Notes: generated from the sequence alone by a model not told the origin. A DNA stretch of 64,000 nucleotides from Lamellibrachia columna (GCA_963662155.1 OY759261.1:66760681-66824680); one strand, 5' to 3'. Positions 26,287-39,268 are shown, counted from the first letter of the stretch. Translations and numbers: made by a program.

Positions 26287-26345
26287 GTTCCAGATGCCAA
26301 GTGGACAAGGAAGCCATTGGCTTATCGAGAGTCCAACAATTTTAT
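26268..26345. repeat. Short interspersed repeat, also at 46768-46850
   Basis: About 80 bp containing AAGATTGCCATCC, GGACAAGGAAGCCATTGGCT and GAGAGTCCAACA, shared in the same orientation with 46768-46850 inside intron 6 of the main gene. It sits exactly at the 5' boundary of the minus-strand LINE remnant. Class unknown. Confidence 0.75.
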
Positions 26346-26429
26346 CTTTTCTAGTCTCGATTATTCAAGCTCCGGGATGTGGCGCCACGGTTTGTCACAC
26401 GCCAGAACTTGGATCCAAACCGTACTTAT

Positions 26430-26730
26430 CATTGTGACGGAAATTATGTATGCAACCAGATTCTGGAGAAGGAAGATGATGAGGAGCCGGTTATCGAGGG
26501 CTGGACACGTGGAGAGAATGGAAGGGGAACGGTTGATGATGAGAGAAGATGCGCTCAGATTGGCGGGTAGAAGGCAAAGATGAAGATCGAGACTAAGATG
26601 GGAGGGCTGCTTGAAAAAATATTTGGTGGGAGTGGGAGGGAATGTAGAACGAGACCGAAGGATAGGGCGCAGTGGAGATGAGTGTTGGAGACGGCAGTGG
26701 AACGGGACTTCACGGATAAAGAGGAGAGCA
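26430..26730 (+). pseudogene. Possible 3' end of a second non-LTR retrotransposon, plus strand
   Basis: Plus-strand frames read SRLSRAGHVERMEGERL, followed after a stop by RSRLRWEGCLKKYL. This resembles the R-W-x-GHV-x-RM ... RPRxRWxD pattern found at the C-terminus of many LINE reverse transcriptases. It is opposite in orientation to its neighbours and short, so the assignment rests on motif resemblance only. Confidence 0.5.
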
Positions 26731-27139
26731 ACAACATTGATTACGCGCGTGTCGCACATGTCTCGTCTGTGTACGTCTTGTTCGAGCGCTTTGTCCCTCA
26801 AACAAATCTTCGGGGATTGGCACCTTGTATGAGTCACTTACATGTATGTACTTGTGGCCTTCGGAATATCAGCATAATCAAGGCTCGAGTCGAATCCAAG
26901 ACGAGTCGCAAGTTATGACTTGCCAAATCCAAGTCAAGTCGCTGCAAATAGTAAAAATGAGCAACTCGAGTAAACAGGTCTGCCAATCCCGCTAAAGCAA
27001 GTGAACAGCACCACACGCACGCACGCACGCACGAACGCTATTCATTGGTGCACCTCGAACTTAAGGAATATATTAAGTGTTCTACGCTTACATGGAGAGA
27101 ATACAATGGCTAAACGTTTCTAGAGACATATGTTGGCTA
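26731..27139. other. No gene recognised
   Basis: Spacer between LINE pieces. It contains a short ACGC-type repeat near 27014-27034. Confidence 0.5.
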
Positions 27140-27720
27140 ACTACGTACTGTGAGCTCCTGTTCCACAACCTGAAGGCGCTGGGCAGTAATGAACTGAGTC
27201 GACGCGGGTGTGTGTGTGGTAGACGCGATAAGCGCTACCCCTGATGCATATTGGTGCGGCGGTGAGTGGCTTCGTTGTCTCGTCATCCAGGTAGTTCTCG
27301 ATGCGGTAGAGCAGCACCAGCTTGGCATCAGCCCGGTGCGTTTCCGTGGATGTAAGAACAGTTGACCACGTTCTTCTGTTGGTAAACCTGATGATCTCGC
27401 ACTTGTTAACTCCATCAGCCGGTCTGTCTCCCACTTCTGCAACCTGTCGATGATATCTTGTAAGTTGTCTGCGTCAGCTGGTGAGTTGATGTTTTCGTCC
27501 GGAAGGCCACTGATGTAACACAGGAAGAGAATGGGACCGAGAACTGTGCCCTGTGGGACGTCTGAGATGACAGCAGCCTTTTGCTTTGGATCCAGTCCTA
27601 TGTGTATCGTCGCACCTCATAATGGTGTAGCTTAGCTCCGAGACGTGGTTGGACACTGTCAATTTCTTTGGATAAAATCCAACAGGACAGCTAGCTAGCT
27701 TCACGGGGGCCGTTGACTAT
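27140..27720 (-). pseudogene. Non-LTR reverse-transcriptase fragment lacking its FADD motif
   Basis: On the minus strand I read SDVPQGTVLGPILFLCYISG, the conserved polymerase block, then LPDENINS joined directly to ADADNLQDIIDRLQKWETD, then (in another frame) KCEIIRFTNRR. In intact CR1/Jockey-like polymerases the catalytic F/Y-ADD block lies between the first two segments. Here it is missing through an apparently in-frame deletion. Additional frameshifts lie upstream and downstream. It is a third retrotransposon relic in 3.5 kb and belongs to a different family from the 24.3-26.3 kb copy. Confidence 0.8.
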
Positions 27721-28380
27721 GAAGGCAGACATAACTTGCGAAGAATATGGAAATGGCACCCCTACGACTGTCCTGGTCAAGGGATGAAGACGACGAAGAA
27801 GAAGAGCAAGAAGCAGTATGATGTGCTCCAATGTCTTACATGAAATGGTCGTTCGTGATAGAGGTAAGTCTGTAGTTTGAAGGCGTAACTCTCTTCCTTT
27901 CGTCTCTTTCTTCTTGTAGAATGCAATAGTATAACCCATCGATTGCTTTTAGCAGTGACGACAAATGCCACCTTCCCGCTCGCTCGGAAACTATAAACCT
28001 GCTATAGGATTATAATCGTGTTATTTGAAATATTAATGTTTTGTTGATTATTAAAAATCCTTCCTCATATCATTTAGCCCAGCGCGATTCAGGTTCGTTG
28101 ATGGTCAAATACATAGTGCGTTAATAGTTTATGGAAGTTTAAGGCGAAGCAATGTTCCAATGTGACGTGAGCCATCAAACTATTCAAGTCATTAGTTGTT
28201 CATGCCGATCAGCCAAAACATAATTTGAATAAGTGGGCGAAGAATGTGAACACACTGATTTATGGGTATTAATACAGCGTTACCTCTAGTTGTCGATGAT
28301 CAAAGTTTAACATTTCAAGGTAAGTACATTTTTATCACCAATGAACAACCAATGTTTGATATGTATGGGTTAAATACACA
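27721..28380. other. No gene recognised
   Basis: No supported feature. Confidence 0.5.
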
Positions 28381-28394
28381 CGACAAGGGGCTGT

Positions 28395-28600
28395 GCTCGC
28401 TCTGGCTCGGCGGTCAGAGCACTTGACTGTCAATCGACAGAATCGGTGTCCGTGTCCACCTGCTGCCGTTTCGAAACTTGAGCAATTTTGTCCACCCCAG
28501 TTTGCCTCAGTTCACTCAGCTGTATAAATGAGTACCTGGCGATAGACAGCGATGGGATTCCAGTGATGGATTTGTACGAATGCATAGCTTTAGCGTATTG
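28395..28600 (+). mobile_element. tRNA-headed SINE, plus orientation
   Basis: The head has GGCTCGGCGGTCAGAGCACT (A-box-like) and GGTGTCCGTGTCCACC (degenerate B box). It is followed about 35 bp later by the same conserved core as the other SINEs, CAGTTCACTCAGCTGTATAA and ATGAGTACCTGGCGATA. The head differs in sequence from the 30.4-kb copy, so it may be a sister family with the same core. Confidence 0.65.
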
Positions 28601-28605
28601 TGTGC

Positions 28606-28657
28606 AGAATGGCTGGACGCTTCAATTTTTATTTCTATTGAATCGTCCAGCCATTCT
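28606..28657. repeat. Near-perfect short hairpin
   Basis: The 21-nt arm AGAATGGCTGGACGCTTCAA(T) is mirrored by ATTGAATCGTCCAGCCATTC(T), with one mismatch and a loop of about 10 nt. It directly follows the SINE core at 28485-28530. Too short for a typical microRNA precursor; most likely a local inverted duplication. Confidence 0.8.
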
Positions 28658-28730
28658 GTACATACTACTGTGAACAGGTCTGCCGGTCAGGTGCTACACG
28701 CTCAGCACAACGAACAGAACATAACATCAT

Positions 28731-28771
28731 GGAACGGAACGGAACGGAACGAAGCGGAACGGAACGGAACA
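28731..28771. repeat. (GGAAC)n microsatellite
   Basis: About eight units of the pentamer GGAAC with one interruption (GAAGC). Confidence 0.85.
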
Positions 28772-29209
28772 TAATGTCATAAAATTAATGCATGTGCACG
28801 TGTCCCGTGGTTTCTTTGAAAGGTTTCTTTGAAATCTGATGAGAAAACATTCCTCGGTTTTTGTCCGCACTCGAATTCAATACATAATTTAACCGACGCA
28901 TGTGGATCCCATGTACAAAGGTTGTACATAATATATACTGTTAATGAGTCACTTATAAATAGAGTACATTTTGTGTTGTTGGATATCATGTTTTAATGAA
29001 TAATGTTAAGCGCAATGTTGCTACGGATAAGTTATAGACCACATCTAATCAAATGTGTGCGGTGGTGCAACTCTTTCAGGATGATATGTGATTTATCTTT
29101 TCGTCCCATTGTTTTTTCCGAATGTTCAGTGTTGTTTCGGTCAATCGGTCCTTCGTGTGTAGTAGTTAATTTGACTCAACCGCGTCATGGACGCTTCTGT
29201 CATGACTCA

Positions 29210-29390
29210 TGTGTTTGAGAGTCCCGGGATAGAGTCCACAGCAAGTTACACATTGTGGGATCTTTTACTTCCCCGTAGACACCAGGTAGAAGGGACCAAC
29301 AGCTTTTACTATCTCTTCCGAAAGACACAGGCAATGTGGGATGAACGAAATGCTCAAGTTTCGAAACGGGACTAGGTGGACTCGAGTCCA
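29210..29390 (-). mobile_element. Truncated SINE of the 19.3-kb type
   Basis: Shares, in the same orientation as 19270-19590, the blocks GAGTCCACAGCAAGTTACAC, GGGATCTTTTACTTCCCC, ACCAACAGCTTTTACTATCT and GAAAGACACAGGCAA. Confidence 0.6.
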
Positions 29391-29773
29391 GATCATCTCA
29401 GTTGCATTACTAATGACCATAACTAAAACTACCTTTGATAAATTTGGGAGTTCACAATTTTGCATAGCCAAAGACGATATTTGCTATACTGATAACAGTG
29501 TAAGGCACATTGGTAATATTGCTTTCTTTCTTTTGCAAATTAGTCTTAACAATGTAAATGCACGTAACTATATTTATAAAACATGCACATATAGAAAGTA
29601 ATAAACGTTAAGATGGTCAATAAACAACTGCCATAAAAGCACATACATAACAATTCGATGACAATATCGTCACAGTTCGTCATGCATCAGCGGGTCTAGG
29701 AGCGGTCCGCAAGAAACAGTTTCGGCCACCGCAAGGCCGTCATGGCAACCACGCGCCGGTTGTCGTCGCGGGC

Positions 29774-29779
29774 TATAAA
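29774..29779 (+). promoter_or_regulatory. TATA box of the cysteine-rich GPI-anchored protein gene
   Basis: TATAAA in a GC- and CpG-rich setting (GGGCTATAAAGAGCGGCGAC), 89 bp before the predicted start codon. A start of transcription about 25-30 bp downstream would leave a 5' leader of about 60 nt. CpG density rises locally (29690-29830), as is common at promoters. Confidence 0.6.
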
Positions 29780-29867
29780 GAGCGGCGACGCCGAGCGGCA
29801 AGAACCAGTGCAGCGCCGGAACCACGAGAACTGTACGACAACGTTTTGTGGCTTTCTCAACAGCAAC

Positions 29868-29885
29868 ATGATGTGCTCGCAGATG
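29868..29885 (+). CDS. Exon 1 (coding part): start of signal peptide
   Basis: Encodes MMCSQM and ends at a strong donor, ATG|GTGAGT (29886). Two tandem ATGs are available, at 29868 and 29871; the first is used here. Phase 0 at the exon end. It is short, but together with exon 2 it makes a coherent signal peptide, and the upstream TATA box supports it. Confidence 0.6.
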
Positions 29886-32800
29886 GTGAGTGAGGCTCTG
29901 GCCATAATTCCATATTCTACTTTTGTGGCACATAGATGTTGAGGAAAAATTGTATGTTGAATTATGCGGTTGCAACAATATGCAATGTGTTTCGCTGTCA
30001 AGTTGTGTTTGTTTATCTATAGCACTTCAATTTGAGAGATGGCTACATATTGGTTGATTCATACAGCAAAAATGGAGTCACACTGAGCGAGTTATACTTG
30101 TCGACGATGTTATAGCTTAGTCTTTACGCAAATCATCTTTCTGCACACAGAAAATCGTCGTCTTTCAACTTCAATCAGACTATTTTAACAAAACAGTTGA
30201 CTGATATCATAATGACTAACACCGAGGTTGTTGAATATAGCACTGGCATATTTATAGAGCACTGCTACATGTTAACATCACCGTTGCATGGGTAACACAT
30301 TGCGAGAGCGAAAACTTCAAAACCCGTGGTTTGTTAAAGGTAAAGGTATGTTCTTATATAGCGCGGTATCCGGTCCATAGGACTGCTCAAAGCGCTTTAC
30401 ACTTCACCCCCTGGCAGACCTGTTCATTCCAAGGCCATCTCAACTTCTTTAGGAAGTATTCAGCCACGCTGCAATTGTTGCGCGAAGGCTATTCGTTCAC
30501 ATATCCACCACTGTATGTATTGCCAGGTACTCATTTTTACAGCTGAGTGAACTGTGGCAACGTGGGGTGATCAAACTTGCCAAAGGTTCGAAGCGACCGC
30601 AGTGGGATTTGAAACCGGGTTCTCTCGATTGAGAGTCCGGCCTTCTAACCCCACTTGTTCAACTCACTCCACGATTTGATATATTTTGGAATGTCGCGGG
30701 GAATTGCGACCCCATACAATCAAGACAAACTGGGCCATAGAGGTCAGACCACAGTGCAAAATTGCATCGGTGGCCATGTTAACGATTTGTCTGATTATAA
30801 GAAAACATGACCACTAAACATACTGAAAATTGTCTACAGCAATTACCATCATCTCATTGACATGCTGACCAAGTTTTGTCAAAATCATATACCTCTAGCT
30901 CTCTTTAAACGCCCCCACGTGGAATGCCCCTCAATATTAAAACAAAAATAGCCATGTATTCATGCGCACACGTGGCCCATAGCAGACAAATTTCCATAAA
31001 TCCCTCCGCCTGTTAAACTCTCAGAAAAATGCACTATTTCACAGTCAATAGGTTCTACAATCGAAACTGTGAATATGCATTCTCAATTGTACTGATGTCA
31101 CATCATATGAATTATTTAATTTTACATATCACAATTTAATACGCCCTTCATTCGTGTGAAACAATAAACAGGAAGGCCAACTGTAGTCTATAGATAACAG
31201 AATGTTTCCCCACTTCCTATTAGTGTATTCAAATGCGTGGAAATGTAATGGCATAAATACGCTGCCTCTTCGTTAGTGTTAAAACTACCAATGCACCGTT
31301 AGTATTAAATTCGCCATATTGAAAATTGTGTCACTTTCGATTTGTGTAGACGGGAATGCATTAAATATAGTTACAGTCATTGTTTTCAAAGTCAGATATT
31401 GCTTACAGTTATATTTCAGCTAACCATGTGCTTGAAAAAGTAATGATTCACAGGGGTAGAGAGGTCTACATACCTGTATTTAGTTGCATAAGAACAAATA
31501 AATACCAAGGATATAAATAATACGACACCGCTGGATGTTGGTCAACACTCTGTGATGGCGGCCATTGCGATTTTTACACGATACGTTACATTTTTCTACA
31601 TAATGAGATCAAAGTAAGATCGCAGTTGGTCACGTGTTGTTTGTGTTATTGGCAGAACGCCTGTCTGGTCCTGTTTCTGGAGGCGCTGACCCTACATGGC
31701 AGCTACGGTGAGTTCATAACGTTTGGTGGTCGAACGTAGCCCTAGCTACGTCTTGCATCACTGGCATTGATTTCATCATGGCAATGGCGGCGTGGGGGGA
31801 CCGTTCCGTTTCCGAACTTCTTCTTATGCTAAATGTGTTGAAACGGGCTATGATGGGACAAAAGAACATTGACTTACTCGACCGTTATCTCTTTCTGCAA
31901 TTAATTAACGTTCCTAATTAACCTACCAACAGAACAGGTAGAATTATCGTCTTGGCGTGTTGACAGAAATCACCACAGTGACGATAACAACAGTGCCAAC
32001 AAGCGATTCACTCAACGCTTCGGTAGGAAAGTCATTAATTCCTTGCCTACGTATTGGCACTATTGCTCACATCAAACACGATAAACAGACATGACGTTGT
32101 AATTAGCTTTAAGTCTTCTGGATGCCCGTCACAAGTTTTATATAGTATCATAGTACCAATAATTGATGTTTTAGATTGAGTTATCACGTTTAATTTGAAA
32201 ACTATTGGGCCTAATCGTTCGCGGGGAGACAATACATGATACAGATAATACATAATAAATTATATTTGTACACGATTTGGTCATATGGCAGTACCAACAT
32301 CTGTATATAAGTTATTTGCGAACTTCCAACGAACCCGATGACTGATTTACCAGACGAGGAGCAGACATCGTAAATCAAAACATCCGAAAATAAATTACTC
32401 TTCTATAGTGGAGATAGGTTTAGCGTTGTTTGCTTCCCGAGTCATCCTCTTACAATTCTGTATTCACAACTTTACGAAATTGTTGTCACAACGTGTGCAT
32501 ATTAAAAGAGCCAACATATGACATGACTTTATATCATCATTATTAGACACGTTCATACTCGCTAGGTTACATCCTAGAGTTCATTCAAAGGTCATTTCCC
32601 TGGTGCGTGAATTCTGGGAAGAGCTTAAACTTTGAATTTTATATGATGCGTTCAACGACAACTCAACTCAATTGTTGAACCATATAATGCTGGAATAGAA
32701 ACTCACTAGTGATCAACGTTACAAGAATACATTTACTTTAGTGTGAAGGAAATGTGTGCGCAAAATAGTGCAGGCTACTTGGCAGTTATAGTTGAACAAG

Positions 32801-35800
32801 CAGGGTATTAGCATGCGTGTAATTGTCATTACTCAATACGTATGCCTATTAATAAAGTTTTAGCTCTATAATGAAAACCATGAAGCTAATGTATTAATAA
32901 CTATACTGTATTAATATGCATGTTTTGTGAGAATTTAGCTTTATACTTTATCTGAAGACGGACATACGGCAACTTCATACGTCGACTTCAGCTATGTTCT
33001 TTCACCACATCATGTTGAGCACTTGTACACGTGTTGTGTGTGTTGATTAAACTTTTATTATAAAGCAGTACTGACGAGAAACTCCCGGTGTTAGCTACCA
33101 ACATGCTACAGTCAAATATCAAACGAAAATGGTTGACCAGACAGTGCGTCTTTTCAGGGGAGAATGCGCTTGGCGAGAACTGCACATCGAGTTCCGACTG
33201 CGACTACAGCCACGGCAGATGTGTGAAGTATGACCAGTGCGAGATGGGACTGTGTTGGTGTGACTACGGCTACCGCAGATCCGACACGATCGAGGGAAGT
33301 TACCTGTGCCAGAAATGTGAGTTTCTACGACAATTCAAATAACGCAATTAATGATTTCATGTCATTTTGCCGCACTGCCTGCCTTATTGCCACAGGCAGT
33401 GCGACAACATGACACGATCTCCTTCAAATGTGACCTGACAATGGTTGCTATACTAAATATTCCCGACCAGTGGCTTATACTACGGTGTGTGACCCTAGGC
33501 ATGACGTAGGGGTTAACACCCCATGCGTGACTTATGGCTTTTACACATGTGTTTTAACCCATTGAGTACACCCGGGGCTTGTAGTAGAGTCTGGACCAAT
33601 GAGCTCCGTAAACCACCACTGGAGAAAATAAGTAATATAAAATATTATTTCTTCACAGTAATAATACATGGATTTCTTAGAGAATCAACCAGACTTTTAC
33701 CCTGGCCATAGGCAATTGCCCAATGCCCACGCCTTGTGTGTCTCTTCATGGGCAGACATTGCATAAGTATTTGCCCCTAACGTATGTCTAGATATCAGGC
33801 GGCTCGGGGTCACTTCGTTATAACAATACCCGACACGCTGTATCCAGGTGGTTCTGTTGGGCAGTGAGGAGGATTGGAGACCGCTGTAACGTCATCGAAG
33901 ACCAGTGCTACAACGGGACATGCAAGGGTGTGTGCACGTGTGGTCGAGATCAGCATGCGTCGGACGACAGGGAACACTGTGTCGACAACATGTACAATCA
34001 ACCGTGTAACACGAAGACTTTCGACAATTCCAACTGGAAAACTTACGCGTGTGAAGCGAGTAAGTAGCTACAGCAGCATGCGGACAATCGAAGAATGTTG
34101 AAATTCAATCACACCTTAAATTAATATTATGACAATACACGTGCGAGAAAGATAAGATGAAAAATAAAATGTATATGTAGAAAACATTTGAAATGCACAT
34201 GCTTTTGGGAAGATCTGATAAATTTAATAACATAACTCGAACGTTTACCTCAATATTGTATACACTTTTTATTACCATTTTAAGCGAAACTGAATTGTAG
34301 TGGTATGCAATAAGTTGAATTCGGTGCGAATGCTTACAGCCGACAACAGGAAAGGGTTAGTATTTGAACCCGTTTGATATTCAAAGTATGCCGGGGTCTC
34401 TTAAAGTATGCCGGGGTCTCTTAAAGTATGCCGGGGTCTCTTAAAGTATGCCGGGGTCTCTTAAAGTATGCCGGGGTCTCTTAATGTATGCCGGTGGTCT
34501 CTTAAAGTATGCCGGGGTCTCTTAAAGTATGCCGGGGGTCTCTTAATGTATGCCGGGGTCTCTTAAAGTATGCCGGGGTCTCTTAAAGTATGCCGGGGTC
34601 TCTTAAAGTATGCCGGGGTCTCTTAAAGTATGCCGGGGGTCTCTTAATGTATGCCGGTGGTCTCTTAAAGTATGCCGGGGTCTCTTAATGTATGCCGGGG
34701 TCTCTTAATGTATGCCGGGGTCTCTTAATGTATGCCGGTGGTCTCTTAAAGTATGCCGGGGTCTCTTAATGTATGCCGGGGTCTCTTAATGTATGCCGGG
34801 GTCTCTTAATGTATGCCGGGGTCTCTTAAAGTATGCCGGGGTCTCTTAAAGTATGCCGGGGTCTCTTAAAGTATGCCGGGGGTCTCTTAATGTATGCCGG
34901 TGGTCTCTTAAAGTATGCCGGGGTCTCTTAATGTATGCCGGGGTCTCTTAATGTATGCCGGGGTCTCTTAATGTATGCCGGTGGTCTCTTAAAGTATGCC
35001 GGGGTCTCTTAATGTATGCCGGGGTCTCTTAATGTATGCCGGGGTCTCTTAATGTATGCCGGGGGTCTCTTAAAGTATGCCGGGGGTCTCTTAAAGTATG
35101 CCGGGGTCTCTTAAAGTATGCCGGGGGTCTCTTAAAGTATGCCGGGGTCTCTTAAAGTATGCCGGGGTCTCTTAATGTATGCCGGGGTCTCTTAAAGTAT
35201 GCCGGGGTCTCTTAATGTATGCCGGGGTCTCTTAAACTATGCCGGGGGCCTCTTAAAGTATGCCGGGGGTCTCTTAAAGAAAAACTCCGTGCTTCGAGTT
35301 CTGTTAGCTTAAAGGGGGGGGGGGTGAAGCACTCGAACAACCATAGCCCAAACATAATAGCATACCATTTACAGTATATATCACCCTTATATGATGGGCG
35401 CAACGCCACAGTAATTTTGTAATATCCTTTTTAACTTTGCCATTATCTTCGCTGGGCGGCGCCATATTGCTCTGCGGGGGACTCAGCGGCAGAGTGGTTT
35501 GAGTACGAACTCCTGGCACCGCGTTCACACAGTAAAAACCTCTCGGAAAAACGGCCGAAACGCATGGAAAATCGAATAAAAAGAAAACTGGTGTGCACTG
35601 GATGGCTCCTGGATATATCAACTAGTACTACAAATGCAAGGAAAAAACTTTTGATCGACTTCCGAGGAAGAATTTGCAGCGGAAAAGGTGGTTGCAAATG
35701 CGGAAATTGCCGTGTCCGCCAGCCGCAGGCTCTGCGAGTGACCACTTTTCCGATGCAGATTACAAGACAAAAGACTATGTGATGGGCATGGACAGACGGT

Positions 35801-37095
35801 AAGCATCAAGATGTCATTCTTGGTCAAAGACACCGTTCCATCTTAGATCTTTTTTTCCGCATATGACCATGCATCTACAGACTATTCTGCGACAAGGAAA
35901 CGTCAGATATCAGAGGGCAGAGTGATGCGTAGGAAGCGACGAGACGAAACCAGGTTAGTAAATTGGATTACCGTTACCATTGTGACTTATCACTACGATT
36001 ACAATATAGTTCCACCCCAATAAGCACAGCTGTGCTTCAACGTCAGCATATATATGACCCACAGTAAATCGAAATGTATGAATACAATAAAGTGCGAGTA
36101 AGTGTTAATAGTTTGATATAATTACGAGTGTTTTCCAATCCGCCGATTTATTTTCGACGTGATCAGACGTACCGTCAATACGTGGCCATACTCAAAACAA
36201 TAACAATAACTCAGTAAGTGCTACAGGATATACTGCAGCCTTATAACATGGGCCATGGCGTATGTACTACGCAAAATTATTCAAGAAAATAATTTTATAT
36301 TATTTATTGACAGTCATAATAAGTCTTATACTCCTGTGTTCTAAATGCCTATAGAGAGCAAGCGGCAAGCGAAAGGCTAAGCCTGGGGGGGGTTAGATGC
36401 ATGGGAGAAACACGACCAAAAGACAGTATAGACTATAGTGCAACAGAAGCCTACTGTTGCTGTTTACATTTCAAATTTTTTTATGGAAATATTTAAATAT
36501 ACAAATACTTTCATTGTGATTAAGTGCAAATGCAGTTACAAAAACTTTTTAAAAGTATTTAAATATTTAAGTAAAATGCATTTCACCCATGCAATGTCTA
36601 GCTGGAAAGGAAACTAACTAAGGCATCGTCATCTACCCAGTTGAACACTGTCAGATTACATGTCTGCTTTCTATAATGACACTTTACAATTTCTGTCTGA
36701 ATTCTTGTGACTTGACAATAAGGCAAAATTATATAAAATTGTAATAACCGAATATCCAGAAGTTCATAAAGAGATGTATTAATTACATTTTATTCTAAGT
36801 CGACTGATAACACTGTAAGGAATATCGTGGGGGGAGGGGGCAACTGTCGGCAACCCACAATAGTATTAGTACAAGCTATACATATGAAGGAAGTATATCA
36901 GGCATGGGGTCAATTCTGTTTTGTCAATTCCAAAAAATCAGTTCTAATTCCGCCTTGCAAAAAATCAATTCAAACTGTTAAAATCCTAGGCTAAAGAAAA
37001 ATTCAAATCTAATTCGTTTTAACACAGTTTTATTTGTCACGTGTGCGCAATTATATTTAATTAGATATGGTTAAAAAATTATTGTTCGTTAAATG

Positions 37096-37141
<46 letters not shown>

Positions 37142-39224
37142 GTTTGCCATAAAAAACTTTAAAATGGCATCCAGCCATTTCATATGTACTTTCTGCTGCG
37201 ACACCTCTCCTGGATTTTTGCTAACAAAACCAGACATTTTGGACAACCCTGGACAGTTGGGTCATTAATCCGAGTTTTGAACAGTTTCCCCTGTTTATAT
37301 CGGGTCCAGGTCATTTGCCCCCCTCCCGGACATTTGCCCCTTTGTCACTTGCCCCCCAGACATTAGCCCCTAGCCTTATTCAAAATCTTGACATTTGCCC
37401 CCTGTCCGTAGCTTCTGGATTATTTGTAAGTTTTTTTTAAGAAATGTTTTTTTAACTTATTTTTTATTTATGAACATGAATTCAAGATATATATTACCCT
37501 AATTGCAATTAATGTTCTTTGTGCCAGATCAGCCAAGTAAATTACTTTATGTAGTTGGAGATGATCCTGTAATCAAAGGATTATCTTTATTGCAATTGTG
37601 GAAGAAGCCAGTGAGATTAGGACCTGGACATGTTAGGACAATTGAGGATATTTGAAAGAAGCCATCTCAACAAGGTTTCTTTTGAATTGCATTTACCATG
37701 GAGAGTTGGAGTGACTCCATTTTCCTATAAAACTGGATGCACAAGCCAGAGTTATCAGAATTCACTTAAAACTTCACCATGGAAATTACTACTAGCATCT
37801 GAGGAGGTCAGAAGCTATGTTTTGAGTGTCATTCCTACACCAAGAAGGGGGACCAACAAGATTACTCTTCAATGGGAGTGAAGCCAGCGTCGATCCTGAT
37901 CATGCAAGGGTGCTGTGGTCACTGATCTGATCTCCAGAATGTGATCAACAAGACTGCCTGCAACCATGATGGTAACACGGCACAGACAGAAGCTGCCAAG
38001 GTCTGTGAGGACCTGAAAACTAAGGCAGCTAATACCAGGGGCACTCCAAACCACTGGTTGTGGAAGCATCACCCCAAGAACCCATCTTCCACCACTGATC
38101 TGACTATCAATGATACCTGGAAGACAACTGGTGACAAGATCATCTCATACACACTCCAGGGGATAGGCCATTGCATTAGGCTAAAGTGACTTCGACTTGT
38201 CATTGAATGTTATGTTATTGTAGTAATAATGATAAAACTGCAAACTGATTTTCACTTGTCAACTATCATAGAAAAAAGGGGCAGATGTCCGGGGAGGGGG
38301 GGAGCAAATATACTAGGAGGCAGATTTATATCGCTATCAGTTGTGGTATCATTGATATTTCATCAAATTTACTGGAAAGTTTGAGTCTTCAACATCCTAA
38401 TCTCCAACATGTATTCTCCATGGGGACATTTTTAATTACTACAAAGGGCAAACCCTACAGCCACATGTAACAGCATTGTACAGGTGACCAGTGACATGTT
38501 TAGTATGGGAAACTTGTGAGCTGAACATTAGGCTTGGATAAACAAGGGGCTGCATTCAAGTGGGGCAGGCTTCCTCTCTCACACAAAGGGAATGAGCAGG
38601 CAGGTGCCCTTAATTGGCAATCTCTGTAAATAAACCTTGTACACTGAGAAAGAAAATGAGGCCTGAATGGTCTGATTTTGGTTTTACTGTCTGTTACAGT
38701 AACTTAGTATTTCTTTTTTATGCAAATGCTTGATTATATTGTTCTTGGTCACAATGTTTCAATACCAGAGTAGACAGTGTCTATGCTGTAATGTTGACAA
38801 CTTCCTGGCTGTTACCAGATTCAGGGCGACATGCTAATAGCAGACAAATATGATTTTAAAAGTAATATAAGGGTAAATATTAACAGTATCAAGTCAATCA
38901 TTCCAACAAAATCAATTCCAATTCCCCAAAAATTAATTTTGGAAAAAAAAAAATTCCAATAAAAAAAAAATTTGAAGTCAATTCCAATTCCGGAACTGGA
39001 ATTGAGGGTCAGTTCCAATTCCGGAATGGAATTGACCACATGCCTGAAGTATATTCATGACAATCTCTTGTCTCTGTGTACTACAGCAACAGTCATGAAC
39101 AGTATAATTGAATTGAAACAAGCTTATGTCTGTGGGGCTTTTGTCGGGAGGGGCTTTTGTCCATGCACCATACTATCTAGCAGATGCTTTCAGTATAATA
39201 CTTAATAATTATATATATATTTAC

Positions 39225-39268
<44 letters not shown>

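Larger units (their letters stand above)
36899..39046. mobile_element. hAT-like non-autonomous element with 8-bp target duplication
   Basis: Ends are CAGGCATGGGGTCAATTC at 36899 and, in reverse complement, CAGGCATGTGGTCAATTCC at 39046. They are flanked by perfect 8-bp direct repeats AAGTATAT (36891-36898 and 39047-39054). An 8-bp duplication and CAGG termini fit the hAT superfamily. Sub-terminal regions are full of AATTCC/GGAATT motifs on both sides. No hAT transposase is visible; the interior is filled by other repeats (37312-38310, 38350-38895, and an AT run at 37108-37138). Confidence 0.8.

Noticed and set aside
28395..28465. Functional tRNA gene
   Set aside because: The A/B-box-like head does not fold into a complete cloverleaf and is followed by the SINE core.
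34381..35280. Possible CRISPR array
   Set aside because: Units are contiguous with no unique spacers and lie in a eukaryotic intron; it is an ordinary minisatellite.
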